NCBI GenBank assembly: GCA_964565715.1 | Contig: CAZMGG010000053.1 | Location: 1-33,953, forward strand | Source: CAZMGG01 sp964565715 | GTDB taxonomy: Bacteria > Planctomycetota > UBA1135 > UBA2386 | DNA: 33,953 nt | Reading direction: 5' to 3' | Shown here: piece after piece, positions 23,946 through 31,358 of the stretch | How the letters are laid out: each line of letters begins with the position of its first letter | How positions within the stretch are numbered: the first letter of the stretch is position 1 | Position numbers and translations under genes: made by a program | The notes under the pieces: model-generated | Databases searched by the model: none | What the model saw: only the letters and a program-made list of their open reading frames with translations | What the model was told of the DNA's origin: nothing

Positions 23946-24126
23946 CGGTGATCGTGCGCCACGGGCGGCGGGGGCCGGGTTCGGCGACCTCGCAGGCGTG
24001 GCTGCCGGGGCGCGGGCGCCGGGCCATGCCGGCCCCCAGCTTGGGGGGCTCGGGCAACTCCGGTTCCGCCGGGTCGATCGCGTCGTGGATGATGCCCAAC
24101 GAGTCCTTTTCTTGACGATCTGTCAT
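23929..24126 (-). CDS. 65-residue Pro-rich protein of unknown function
   Basis: The small soluble protein starts MTDRQEKDSLGIIHDAIDPA, continues with a Pro/Glu/Leu segment (EPELPEPPKLGAGMARRP) and ends in a basic, Pro-rich tail (WRTITDPPPV). It has one Cys and no signal peptide. Third positions are nearly all G or C. On the minus strand a TTGTCC/TACGCT pair with a 16-nt spacer ends 8 nt before the ATG at 24126. That promoter geometry matches other genes in the window, so I think it is real. It diverges from the Gly/Arg-rich secreted protein. The family is not recognised. Confidence 0.55.
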   Translation of the reverse strand: MTDRQEKDSLGIIHDAIDPAEPELPEPPKLGAGMARRPRPGSHACEVAEPGPRRPWRTITDPPPV

Positions 24127-24134
24127 GGCGGCGA

Positions 24135-24162
24135 AGCGTAGCGATCCTCCCCCGGCGGACAA
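24135..24162 (-). promoter_or_regulatory. Promoter of the 65-residue ORF, leaderless geometry
   Basis: On the minus strand TTGTCC (24162-24157), a 16-nt spacer and TACGCT (24140-24135) end 8 nt before the ATG at 24126. There is no Shine-Dalgarno sequence. Confidence 0.45.
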
Positions 24163-24232
24163 GGGCCATGCCCCAGGTTCCGGGACAACCGAGTTACCGC
24201 CGTCGGCCGTGGGCCGCCCTTGCCGATCCCCG

Positions 24233-24238
24233 TAACCT
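24233..24238 (+). promoter_or_regulatory. Possible -10 element of the coiled-coil secreted protein gene
   Basis: TAACCT, giving a predicted leader of about 40 nt that includes AAGGA at 24275-24279, 5 nt before the ATG at 24285. No good -35 is seen. Confidence 0.3.
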
Positions 24239-24284
24239 GCCGCCTTCCCGCGCCACAGCCGGCGCCCGACTCACAAGGATCCCC

Positions 24285-25160
24285 ATGAAGCTCTCCATTG
24301 CCTCTGCCCTGCTCGCCCTGGCGCTGCCCCTGGCGGCACAGGCTTCCACCGCCAACGAGATCGAGAACACCTTCTACAAGGCCTTCTACCTGGAGAAGGG
24401 CGAACGCGACTTCGCCGGTGCCATGGCCCTCTACGAGAAGTTCCTGGCCGCCGCGCCGGAGCACCGTCTGGCCAAGGTCGCCGCACAGCAGCAGTTTGCG
24501 TTGCTGCAGCGGGCCGGCAAGGCCTCGGAGGCCGAGGCCTTCGCCCAGAAGCACGGCGCGCTGCTCGGCGGCACGCCGGTGGCGTCCGAGACCGGCACCC
24601 GTCCGGCCGACGCCGGCGCCGGCGCCGAGGGCGACCGTCCCGGCCGTCCCGGCCGCGGTGAGGGTCAGGGTCGTCCGGGCCGCGGCGAGGGCCAGGCCGG
24701 CGGCTTCGGCGGCCGCGGCGGCGATCTCGAAGCCCGCGTCAAGGAACTCGAGGCGGCCCTGGCCAAGGCCAAGGAAGAGGGCAACGAGGAGCAGATCGCC
24801 CAACTCGAGCGCCAGCTCACCCGCATCAAGCAGATGGCTGAGCGCGGCGCCGGCGCCGGTGGCCAGGGCGGTCAGGGCGGCGGTCCCGGCGGCCAGGGCG
24901 GCGGTCGCATGGGCGGTCGCGGCTTCGGCCAGGTCAAGTTCGCCGAGATGAACGAGGAGCAACTCACCCAGTTCGGCGAGCGCCTCGACATGATGGGCCA
25001 GATGGTGGAGCGCATGCGCGAGAACGGCCAGGAGGAGCGCGCCAAGGCCATCGAGACCGGCATCGCCGACGTCAAGAAGGCGCTGGCCGACAAGAAGCTC
25101 GACGACGCCCAGAAGGCCTACGACAAGATGATGGAGAGCATGCGCGGCCGCGGCCGCTAG
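24285..25160 (+). CDS. Secreted coiled-coil protein with Gly/Arg-rich segments
   Basis: The 291-residue protein has a signal peptide (MKLSIASALLALALPLAAQA, 1-20). Residues 22-92 form a helical, TPR-like stretch (ALYEKFLAAAPEHRLAKVAA). A low-complexity Gly/Arg region (about 112-146) contains two exact copies of GRPGRGEGQ (120-128, 129-137; DNA 24642-24695). A coiled coil follows (147-187, LEARVKELEAALAKAKEEG), then a Gly/Gln-rich segment (188-214). The C-terminal helical domain (217-284) is rich in Met, Glu and Lys. The domain order suggests a scaffolding or adaptor protein outside the cytoplasm, possibly RNA- or polyanion-binding through the GR repeats; this is inference. AAGGA lies 5 nt before the ATG. 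No family is recognised. Confidence 0.8.
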   Translation: MKLSIASALLALALPLAAQASTANEIENTFYKAFYLEKGERDFAGAMALYEKFLAAAPEHRLAKVAAQQQFALLQRAGKASEAEAFAQKHGALLGGTPVASETGTRPADAGAGAEGDRPGRPGRGEGQGRPGRGEGQAGGFGGRGGDLEARVKELEAALAKAKEEGNEEQIAQLERQLTRIKQMAERGAGAGGQGGQGGGPGGQGGGRMGGRGFGQVKFAEMNEEQLTQFGERLDMMGQMVERMRENGQEERAKAIETGIADVKKALADKKLDDAQKAYDKMMESMRGRGR

Positions 25161-25176
25161 TGCCCGTCCCGACCGC

Positions 25177-25232
25177 GGCGGCGCGTCGCCGCCCCCTGAT
25201 CCGCTCGCCGGCCGCGTGCCTCGCGGCCGGCG
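25177..25232 (+). terminator. Tandem GC-rich hairpins before the hydantoinase gene
   Basis: Hairpin 1: GGCGGCG-CGT-CGCCGCC (25177-25193, 7 bp). Hairpin 2: CGCCGGCCGC, a 7-nt loop, GCGGCCGGCG (25206-25232, 10 bp). They follow the secreted-protein stop codon and end 8 nt before the candidate -35 of the next gene, so they are well placed to insulate the two genes. No T-tract is present. Confidence 0.5.
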
Positions 25233-25240
25233 GCATGTAC

Positions 25241-25269
25241 GGGACCTCGCGGTCGCACCACGCTACCGT
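25241..25269 (+). promoter_or_regulatory. Candidate hydantoinase promoter, leaderless geometry
   Basis: GGGACC (25241-25246), a 17-nt spacer and TACCGT (25264-25269) end 6 nt before the GTG at 25276. Confidence 0.4.
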
Positions 25270-25275
25270 CTCGCC

Positions 25276-26847
25276 GTGCCCCGCAACCGGCCCGATCCGA
25301 TCCGCCTGGAGGTGTTCCATCACCTGCTGGCGGCCCTGTGCGAGGAGGCCGGGCTGCTGCTGCAACGGGCGGCAGCCAGCGTCAACGTCCGCGAACGGCG
25401 CGACTTCTCGGTGGCGCTGTTCGACCGCGAGGGGGACCTGGTGGGGCAGGCCGCCCACATCCCGGTGCACCTGGGCTCGGCCGGGGACTCGGTGGCGGCG
25501 GTGCGCCGCACCCTCGATCTCGCGCCGGGGGACGTCGCCATGCTGAACGACCCGTTCGCCGGCGGCACGCACCTGCCGGACGTGACCCTGGTGCGGCCGG
25601 TGTTCCTGCCCGGCGGCCGGCGGCCGGAGTGGTTCCTGGTCAACCGCGCCCACCACGCCGACATCGGCGGTGCCACGCCGGGCTCGATGGGCATCGCCGG
25701 CGACCTGCTGGCGGAGGGCGTGGTGATCCCGCCGGTGCTGCTGCGACGGCGTGGTCGCCCGCAGGACGACGTCCTGCGCCTGCTGCTGGCCAACGTGCGC
25801 GGCGGCGCCGAACGCCGCCTCGATCTGCAGGCCCAGGAGGCGTCGCTGCTGCGGCTCGAGGAACGCCTGCGGCAGCTGGTCGCGGCGTGGGGGGCAGCCG
25901 AGGTGCGCCGCTACACCGGCTTCCTGTTCGACTACAGCGAGCGGGTCGGCCGGAGCGCCCTGGCGGAACTGCGGCGCGGCACGTTCCGCGCCGAGGACCA
26001 CATGGAGGACGACGGGCTCGGCAACGGCCCCTTCCCGATCCGGTTGCGCCTGCGGGTCGGACCGGCGGGGCTGCGGTTCGACTGGCGCGACAGCGCCGAT
26101 CAGGCCGCCGGCGGGATCAACGCCAACCGCTCGGTGGTGCTGGCGGCGTGCGTCTACGCCCTGCGCTGCCTGTGTCCGCAGCGGCTGCCGACCAACGCCG
26201 GCCTGTTCCGGCTCGTCGCCGTCGACACCCGGCCGGGGACCATCGTCGATCCGCGCTGGCCGGCACCGGTGGCCGGCGGCAACGTCGAGACCAGCCAGCG
26301 CCTCGTCGACGTGGCCCTGGCGGCCCTCGGCCGGGCCCGGCCCGGCGCGCTGCCGGCGGCGTCGGCCGGCACCATGAGCAACCTGTCGCTCGGCGGCGTG
26401 ACCGCCGACGGCGAGGCGTTCGCGCTGTACGAGACGCTGCCCGGCGGTGCCGGCGCCGGGCCCCTGCGGCCGGGGGCCGCGGCGATCCAGACCCACATGA
26501 CCAACACCCGCAACACGCCGGTGGAGGAACTCGAGCGTCGCTTCCCGGTGCGGGTGCGCTCGCTGACGGTGCTGCGCGGGAGCGGTGGCGGCGGTCGTCG
26601 GCGCGGCGGCGACGGGCTGCGGAAGGAGATCGAGGCGCTCACGCCGCTGCAGGTGTCGTTCCTCGGCGAACGGCACGGCGGCGGACCGCCGGGGGCAGCC
26701 GGCGGCGGCGCCGGCAGTCCGGGGCGCCTGGAACTGGTGGCCGCCGGTCGCCGCCGGCGCCTGCCGTCGAAGGGCATGGTGGCGCTGCGGCCCGGCGAGG
26801 CCGTGCGGGTGACGACGCCGGGTGGCGGCGGCCATGGGCGTCCGTGA
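25276..26847 (+). CDS. Hydantoinase B/oxoprolinase family protein (HyuB-like)
   Basis: The 523-residue protein matches the B subunit of ATP-dependent hydantoinase/5-oxoprolinase enzymes. Motifs seen are RERRDFSVALFDREG, NDPFAGGTHLPDVTLVRPVF, VNRAHHADIGGATPGSMG and GGNVETSQRLVDVALAALG. The GTG start at 25276 was chosen because family homology begins at PDPIRLEVFHHLLAAL and the promoter geometry fits. The family hydrolyses cyclic imides or 5-oxoproline, normally with a separate or fused A subunit that binds ATP. No A subunit is present within the window on either side, so the partner must be elsewhere or the protein acts differently. The C-terminal part (about 430-523) is Gly/Arg-rich. The next gene overlaps its end by 14 nt. 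Confidence 0.88.
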   Translation: MPRNRPDPIRLEVFHHLLAALCEEAGLLLQRAAASVNVRERRDFSVALFDREGDLVGQAAHIPVHLGSAGDSVAAVRRTLDLAPGDVAMLNDPFAGGTHLPDVTLVRPVFLPGGRRPEWFLVNRAHHADIGGATPGSMGIAGDLLAEGVVIPPVLLRRRGRPQDDVLRLLLANVRGGAERRLDLQAQEASLLRLEERLRQLVAAWGAAEVRRYTGFLFDYSERVGRSALAELRRGTFRAEDHMEDDGLGNGPFPIRLRLRVGPAGLRFDWRDSADQAAGGINANRSVVLAACVYALRCLCPQRLPTNAGLFRLVAVDTRPGTIVDPRWPAPVAGGNVETSQRLVDVALAALGRARPGALPAASAGTMSNLSLGGVTADGEAFALYETLPGGAGAGPLRPGAAAIQTHMTNTRNTPVEELERRFPVRVRSLTVLRGSGGGGRRRGGDGLRKEIEALTPLQVSFLGERHGGGPPGAAGGGAGSPGRLELVAAGRRRRLPSKGMVALRPGEAVRVTTPGGGGHGRP

Positions 26848-27250
26848 CCGGCGCGCTGGCGTCTTCCTCGGCGCGGTGATGCTGCTGCCGGGCTGTCGCA
26901 CCCTGCCCTACCAGCCCTACGAGGTCGCGGTGCCGGGCGCCCTGCCGACCGATGCCTTCGAACGGGTGCGCGATCACCTGCTGCGGCACTGGGGCGCGCT
27001 GGTGCAAAGCGACACCGCCGGCTTCCGGCTGCAGACCGGTTGGGTGCCGCACCAGCGGGGCGACGCGCCGGGCCGCCGGCGCGCGTCGGTGTTCCGGCTC
27101 GACCCGGAGCGGCTGGGTGTGGTGGTGGAGGTGAGCTGGCTGGTGCACGGCCTGCTCGGCGACTTCACCTGGACCGCCGCGCGGGGCGACGCCGGGCTCG
27201 AGGCCGAACTCGGCGAGGCGTTGCGGCAGGTGCTGGCCGGCGGCGGCTGA
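26834..27250 (+). CDS. Small lipoprotein overlapping the hydantoinase gene
   Basis: The 138-residue protein starts at the ATG at 26834, inside the end of the hydantoinase gene. The lipoprotein signal is VFLGAVMLLPGC with lipid-anchored Cys21. The mature domain (about 115 residues) reads as a compact alpha/beta domain (FERVRDHLLRHWGALVQS, LGVVVEVSWLVHGLLGDFTW) and has no known motif. The 14-nt overlap indicates translational coupling with the hydantoinase B gene; a functional link is only suggested by position. It converges on the sigma-like/helical-repeat gene with 10 nt between stops. Confidence 0.75.
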   Translation: MGVRDRRAGVFLGAVMLLPGCRTLPYQPYEVAVPGALPTDAFERVRDHLLRHWGALVQSDTAGFRLQTGWVPHQRGDAPGRRRASVFRLDPERLGVVVEVSWLVHGLLGDFTWTAARGDAGLEAELGEALRQVLAGGG

Positions 27251-27260
27251 GCCGCTCCGC

Positions 27261-28370
27261 TCAGGCCGGGGTGGCCGGCGATGCGGCCCGCAAGGCCGCC
27301 AGCAGCCGTCCGTCCCGGTGGCAGCGGACCAGGCTGCGCGACAGGAGGCGCAGGGCCGCGCGGTCGCGGCCGCGGGCCTCCAGCAGCCGCGCGCGGGCCA
27401 GGATCACCGGCACCCGGTCCCCCGCGGTCACGCGCGCGGTGCGCAGGGCGGCGGCGGCGCCGGCCAGGTCGCCGCTGGCGATGGCCGCCTCGAACCGCCA
27501 CAGCGGCACCGCCGGGTGGTCGGGGGCGAGCCGGGCGGCGGCCTGGATCAGTTCGCCGGCGCGCGCCGGTCCGCCGCGGGAGGCGCGCAGGATGCCGCGC
27601 ATGGCCTGCCGCAGCGACGACGGCAGCGGCCGCACCAGCAGCGCGCGCTGGATGCGCCGGATCCGCCGCCGCCGTCCCTTCGGGTCCGGCCGCCGGCGCT
27701 GCCGTTCGCCGAGGATGCGCAGGGCGCCGGTGTCGCGCAGCAGGTCGGCGGCGAGACCCAGCGCCGCCTCCGCCAGGCGACGCTGCCAGAAGGCGAGGTA
27801 GGCATCGTCGAAGCCCAGCGCGTCCGCCAAGTCGGTCCACAGGCGGCGCACCTCGTAGCGCGTGGTGCCGCTGGCGCGGGACGTCGCGGTCATGTTGCAG
27901 CGGCCGTTGCCGAGGCGCGTGTTGGCGGCGAGGAGCTGCCGCAGCAGCGCGCGGCGCGCTGGCGGCAGGTCCTGCATGCCGCGGAAGCCACTGGCCGGAT
28001 CGACCATGGCCGGGTCCGGGATCAGGTTGACGTCGGATTCGACCTCGGCGCGGCGGGCGTCACGCAACCGGTGCCGGTAGAGGTGCCGCTCGACCAGGCG
28101 GAACCAGCGCTGGTGACGCTCGGCTTCGGTGAGGCCGGCGATCGTGTCCTGGTGCTCGAGGCAGTCGACCACCAGTTCCTGCTGCAGGTCGGCGTGCCAG
28201 TCGTGATCGCGCCGCAGCGGGACGCCCTTCCACCGCGCAAGGCGCCGGACCAGCCCCGGCAGGATCCGCTCGACGAACGGATCGAGCCAGGCGAGCACGG
28301 CCGGCGAGGAGGGCGGGGGACACGAGACGGAGACGGCCGGCGGGGGGCCGGCGAGAGCTGAGGAAGGCAT
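27261..28370 (-). CDS. Possible sigma-like N-terminus with helical-repeat C-terminus
   Basis: The 369-residue cytoplasmic protein is very Arg/Ala/Leu-rich. Residues 55-107 (WHADLQQELVVDCLEHQDTI ... RWFRLVERHLYRHRLRDARR) resemble region 2 of ECF-type sigma factors, including the DLxQE element, but the match is weak and region 4 is not clear. From about residue 265 the sequence becomes a repeat of helical pairs (LIQAAARLAPDHPAVPLWRF, AIASGDLAGAAAALRTARV, ILARARLLEARGRDRAALRL), which looks like TPR-type repeats. I therefore suspect a regulator, not an enzyme. GGGAG lies 7 nt before the ATG at 28370. A well-formed promoter containing a palindrome lies upstream, divergent from purA. Confidence 0.6.
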   Translation of the reverse strand: MPSSALAGPPPAVSVSCPPPSSPAVLAWLDPFVERILPGLVRRLARWKGVPLRRDHDWHADLQQELVVDCLEHQDTIAGLTEAERHQRWFRLVERHLYRHRLRDARRAEVESDVNLIPDPAMVDPASGFRGMQDLPPARRALLRQLLAANTRLGNGRCNMTATSRASGTTRYEVRRLWTDLADALGFDDAYLAFWQRRLAEAALGLAADLLRDTGALRILGERQRRRPDPKGRRRRIRRIQRALLVRPLPSSLRQAMRGILRASRGGPARAGELIQAAARLAPDHPAVPLWRFEAAIASGDLAGAAAALRTARVTAGDRVPVILARARLLEARGRDRAALRLLSRSLVRCHRDGRLLAALRAASPATPA

Positions 28371-28404
28371 GGTGAAACTCCCAGGTGCGGATACAGACCG
28401 CCGG

Positions 28405-28433
28405 ATTCAACATGCGGCATGGCGAATCGTCAA
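28405..28433 (-). promoter_or_regulatory. Promoter with embedded palindrome, sigma-like/repeat gene
   Basis: On the minus strand TTGACG (28433-28428; 5/6 to consensus), a 17-nt spacer and TTGAAT (28410-28405; 4/6) form the best sigma70-type promoter in the window. The spacer plus part of the -10 is a 23-bp imperfect palindrome centred on 28416: ATTC-N2-CATGC-G-GCATG-N2-GAAT. A repressor bound there would block RNA polymerase. Confidence 0.65.
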
Positions 28434-28470
28434 CCGGTCCGGTCGTCGTGGCCTTCCCCCGGGCGGCTGC

Positions 28471-28476
28471 TATGTT
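28471..28476 (+). promoter_or_regulatory. Possible -10 element for purA
   Basis: TATGTT, 24 nt before the purA ATG. It matches TATAAT at 4 of 6 positions, but no recognisable -35 exists at 16-18 nt upstream. A short C/T-rich leader follows. Confidence 0.35.
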
Positions 28477-28500
28477 CCCCCCTTTTTGCGCGCCAACGCC

Positions 28501-29769
28501 ATGTCCACTACCTGCGTCGTCGGCATCCTCTGGGGTGACGAGGGAAAGGGGAAGATCATCGACTTCCTCTCGGCCGAGGCCGACCTGGTCGCCCGTTACG
28601 GGGGCGGCCACAACGCCGGCCACACCATCATCCTGCCCACCGGCAAGATGGTCCTGCATCTGATCCCGTCGGGCATCGTCCACCCCGAGGTGCAGAACGT
28701 GATCGGCAACGGCGTGGTGGTCGACCCCGTGCACCTGGTGAAGGAGATCCAGAACGTCACCGGCCGCGGCATCGCCGTCGAGCTGGGCCGCAACCTGCTG
28801 CTGAGCGAGCGCGCCCACGTGATCCTGGAGGCGCACCGGATCAAGGACCAGTGGCACGAGCAACTCCGTGGCCAGGGCCGGATCGGCACCACCGGCCGCG
28901 GCATCGGCCCGTGCTACGCCGACCGCGCCGCCCGTACCGGCCTGCGCATCGGCGAACTGCTGCGGCCGAAGCTGCTGGCGGCGAGCCTCGAGCGCATCGC
29001 CAACGAGAAGAACGCGATGTTCCGGGCGGTGGGGCTGCCGACGATCGATCCGGGCCGGCTGTTCGACGAGCTGTCGGGCGCCGCCGACGTGCTGCGGCCG
29101 GCGATCGCCGACACCGGCGCGGTCCTGCGGCAGGCCCGCGTCGACGGCAAGCGGATCCTGCTGGAGGGCGCCCAGGGCGTGCTCCTCGACGTCGAGCAGG
29201 GCACCTACCCGTTCGTCACCAGCAGCCACTCGTCCACCGGCGGCGCGTTCTCCGGCACCGGCCTGCCGCCGCACGACATGCGCGTCATCGGCGTGGTGAA
29301 GGCCTACGCGACCCGGGTCGGCGAGGGGCCGTTCCCTACCGAGATCCGCAACGAGACCGGCGAACGGCTGCGCAAGGCCGGCAACGAGTTCGGTTCCACC
29401 ACCGGCCGGCCGCGTCGGATCGGCTGGTTCGACGCCGTCGCCGTGCGCTACTCCTGCGCCACCGCCGGCGCCGGCGAACTGGTGCTGACCAACCTCGACG
29501 TGCTGCGCGGCTTCGCGCCCCTGCGGATCTGCACCGGCTACCGCGTCGATGGCGCGCCGACCGACCGCTTCCCGGCGTTCGGCCTGGATGCCGTCGAGCC
29601 GGTCTACGACGAACTGCCGGGCTTCGACGCCGACATCACCGCCGTGCGGCGGTTCGAGGACCTGCCGGGGCCGGCCCAGGACTACGTGCGGGCCATCGAG
29701 GAGCGCACCGGCGCCCGGGTCCGCACGGTGTCGGTCGGTCCGGGCCGCGACCAGGTGATCCTGCGGTGA
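28501..29769 (+). CDS. purA: Adenylosuccinate synthetase
   Basis: The 422-residue enzyme joins IMP and aspartate with GTP in AMP synthesis. GDEGKGK at 12-18 holds the catalytic Asp13, and His41 lies in GGGHNAGHT; these have the same residue numbers as in the E. coli enzyme. GTTGRGIGPCYADRAARTGLR (in pieces, about 138-158) and EGAQGVLLDVEQGTYPFVTS supply IMP contacts, and STTGRPRRIGWFD and TNLDVLRG the GTP-side elements. Length and motifs are normal. The stop codon overlaps the uppS start (GTGA), so translation is likely coupled. It heads an operon with isoprenoid, phospholipid and RNA-maturation genes, which is not a usual partner set for purA. Confidence 0.96.
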   Translation: MSTTCVVGILWGDEGKGKIIDFLSAEADLVARYGGGHNAGHTIILPTGKMVLHLIPSGIVHPEVQNVIGNGVVVDPVHLVKEIQNVTGRGIAVELGRNLLLSERAHVILEAHRIKDQWHEQLRGQGRIGTTGRGIGPCYADRAARTGLRIGELLRPKLLAASLERIANEKNAMFRAVGLPTIDPGRLFDELSGAADVLRPAIADTGAVLRQARVDGKRILLEGAQGVLLDVEQGTYPFVTSSHSSTGGAFSGTGLPPHDMRVIGVVKAYATRVGEGPFPTEIRNETGERLRKAGNEFGSTTGRPRRIGWFDAVAVRYSCATAGAGELVLTNLDVLRGFAPLRICTGYRVDGAPTDRFPAFGLDAVEPVYDELPGFDADITAVRRFEDLPGPAQDYVRAIEERTGARVRTVSVGPGRDQVILR

Positions 29770-30488
29770 GCCTGGCCGAGGACCTGCCAGTGCCCCGTTC
29801 GGTCGCCGTCATCATGGACGGCAACGGCCGCTGGGCCATGGAGCAGGGGCTCGAGCGCATCCGCGGCCACGAGCGCGGCATCGAGGCGGTGCGCGAGACA
29901 GTCACCGAGTGCGCCCGCCTGGGCGTCGAGGCGCTGACCCTCTACGCCTTCTCGGAGGAGAACTGGCAGCGTCCCGCGCGGGAGATCGCCCTGCTGATGG
30001 GGCTGCTGTCCCGCTTCCTGGTGGCCGAGCGGCCGACCCTGATGCAGAACCGCGTGCAGCTCCGGCACATGGGTCGCCGGGACCGCCTCGGCGACGACGT
30101 GCTGGCCCTGCTGGACGAGACCATCGAACTGACCCGGCGCAACGACGGCATGAAGCTCTGCCTCGCCATCTCCTACGGCGGCCGGGCCGAGTTGGTGGAC
30201 GCCGTGCAGGCCATCGCCAGCGAGGTGGTGGCCGGCCGGCTGGATCCCGAGACGATCGGCGAGGCGACGGTGCGCGAGCATCTCTACCAGCCGGACGTGC
30301 CGGACCCGGACCTGCTGATCCGCACCGCCGGCGAGCAGCGGATCAGCAACTTCCTGCTCTGGCAGGTCAGCTACGCCGAGATCCACGTCAGCGACGTCTG
30401 TTGGCCGGACTTCCGCAAGGAGCACCTGCACGCGGCGTTCCGCGACTTCGGCCGGCGGACCCGCAAGTTCGGCAAGGTGCAGGCCTGA
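29766..30488 (+). CDS. uppS: Isoprenyl (undecaprenyl) diphosphate synthase
   Basis: The 240-residue cis-prenyltransferase builds the C55 carrier used for peptidoglycan and O-antigen synthesis. VIMDGNGRWA (Asp18, the pyrophosphate-metal residue, with Asn20, Gly21, Arg22) starts the family match. YAFSEENWQRP supplies further contacts, and RTAGEQRISNFLLWQVSYAE carries the conserved C-terminal Arg/Glu elements. The GTG at 29766 overlaps the purA stop as GTGA and was chosen because the next possible start would remove the catalytic motif. The chain length of the product (usually C55) is inferred from the family. The stop codon overlaps the cdsA ATG (TGATG). Confidence 0.94.
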   Translation: MSLAEDLPVPRSVAVIMDGNGRWAMEQGLERIRGHERGIEAVRETVTECARLGVEALTLYAFSEENWQRPAREIALLMGLLSRFLVAERPTLMQNRVQLRHMGRRDRLGDDVLALLDETIELTRRNDGMKLCLAISYGGRAELVDAVQAIASEVVAGRLDPETIGEATVREHLYQPDVPDPDLLIRTAGEQRISNFLLWQVSYAEIHVSDVCWPDFRKEHLHAAFRDFGRRTRKFGKVQA

Positions 30489-31354
30489 TGGCCGACCGCG
30501 ACCTGCGGGTCCGGGCGGTGCTGGCGCCGGCCATGCTGCTGCTGGTGGGGGCGATCTACTGGCTCGACCTGGAGGGCACGCTGGGCCAGCGCCGCGGCGT
30601 GCTGTCGGCGTCGGTGCTGGGCCTGCTGGGCCTGCTGGGGGTATGGGAGTACTGCGCGATGATGTGCGGCGCCGGCTTCGCGGTGGCGCGGAGCTGGCTG
30701 CTGCTGGCCAGCGCGCTGCTGTTCCTCGCCGCCTTCCCGTTCGGCTGGGGCGTGCTGGATCGCGAGTTCTACCCGCCGGTGGCCCTCGCGCTCGGCCTCA
30801 CCTTCGCCCTGGCGGTCACCTCCCTGCGGCACGACCGCATGAAGGAGGGGCTCGAACGGCAGGGCGCGACCCTGCTGGGCCTGCTGATGCTGGCCTGGCC
30901 GATGTACCTGGCCCAGGGCATCTGCTTCCGCCACCTGCCGTCGCTGTTGTTCGTCGTCCTGGTCTGCAAGGGCGGCGACATCGGTGGTTACGTGGTCGGG
31001 CGGGCGCTCGGCCGGCACAAGCTCATCCCGCACGTGAGCCCGGGCAAGACCATCGAGGGCGCGCTCGGCAGCATGGCGGCCGCGGTGGCGCTGGCGGTCC
31101 TGTTGCGCCGGAGCCTGCTCGAACCCGGCGTCGGCCTCGGATTGACCGGGGCGGTCCTGGTCGGGATCATGCTCAACATCACCACCCAGTGCGGAGACCT
31201 GATCGAGTCCCTCCTGAAGCGCCGCTGCGGCGTGAAGGACAGCTCGAAGCTCCTGCCGGCCCACGGCGGCGTCCTCGACCTGACCGACAGCCTGCTGTTC
31301 TCGTTCTGCGCGTGGTTCCTCGTGCTGATCTGGCTCACCGGACCCGTCGCCTAG
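30488..31354 (+). CDS. cdsA: Phosphatidate cytidylyltransferase (CDP-DAG synthase)
   Basis: The 288-residue inner-membrane enzyme makes CDP-diacylglycerol from phosphatidate and CTP, feeding all phospholipid synthesis. Several hydrophobic helices precede the signature region SLLKRRCGVKDSSKLLPAHG, which continues GGVLDLTDSLLF. The usual family pattern near its end is HGGxxDRxDS; here His259 and Asp264/Asp267 are kept but the Arg is Leu265. That variant is worth checking but need not abolish activity. An uppS-cdsA order is common in bacteria. It overlaps uppS by 1 nt and is followed by phoH after a 4-nt gap. Confidence 0.92.
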   Translation: MADRDLRVRAVLAPAMLLLVGAIYWLDLEGTLGQRRGVLSASVLGLLGLLGVWEYCAMMCGAGFAVARSWLLLASALLFLAAFPFGWGVLDREFYPPVALALGLTFALAVTSLRHDRMKEGLERQGATLLGLLMLAWPMYLAQGICFRHLPSLLFVVLVCKGGDIGGYVVGRALGRHKLIPHVSPGKTIEGALGSMAAAVALAVLLRRSLLEPGVGLGLTGAVLVGIMLNITTQCGDLIESLLKRRCGVKDSSKLLPAHGGVLDLTDSLLFSFCAWFLVLIWLTGPVA

Positions 31355-31358
31355 CCCA

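Noticed and set aside
22081..24141. A 686-codon plus-strand open frame overlapping the protease
   Set aside because: It is another frame of the same strand as the metzincin gene. Only the accepted frame has a signal peptide, HExxHxxxxxH and an IPT/TIG-like domain.
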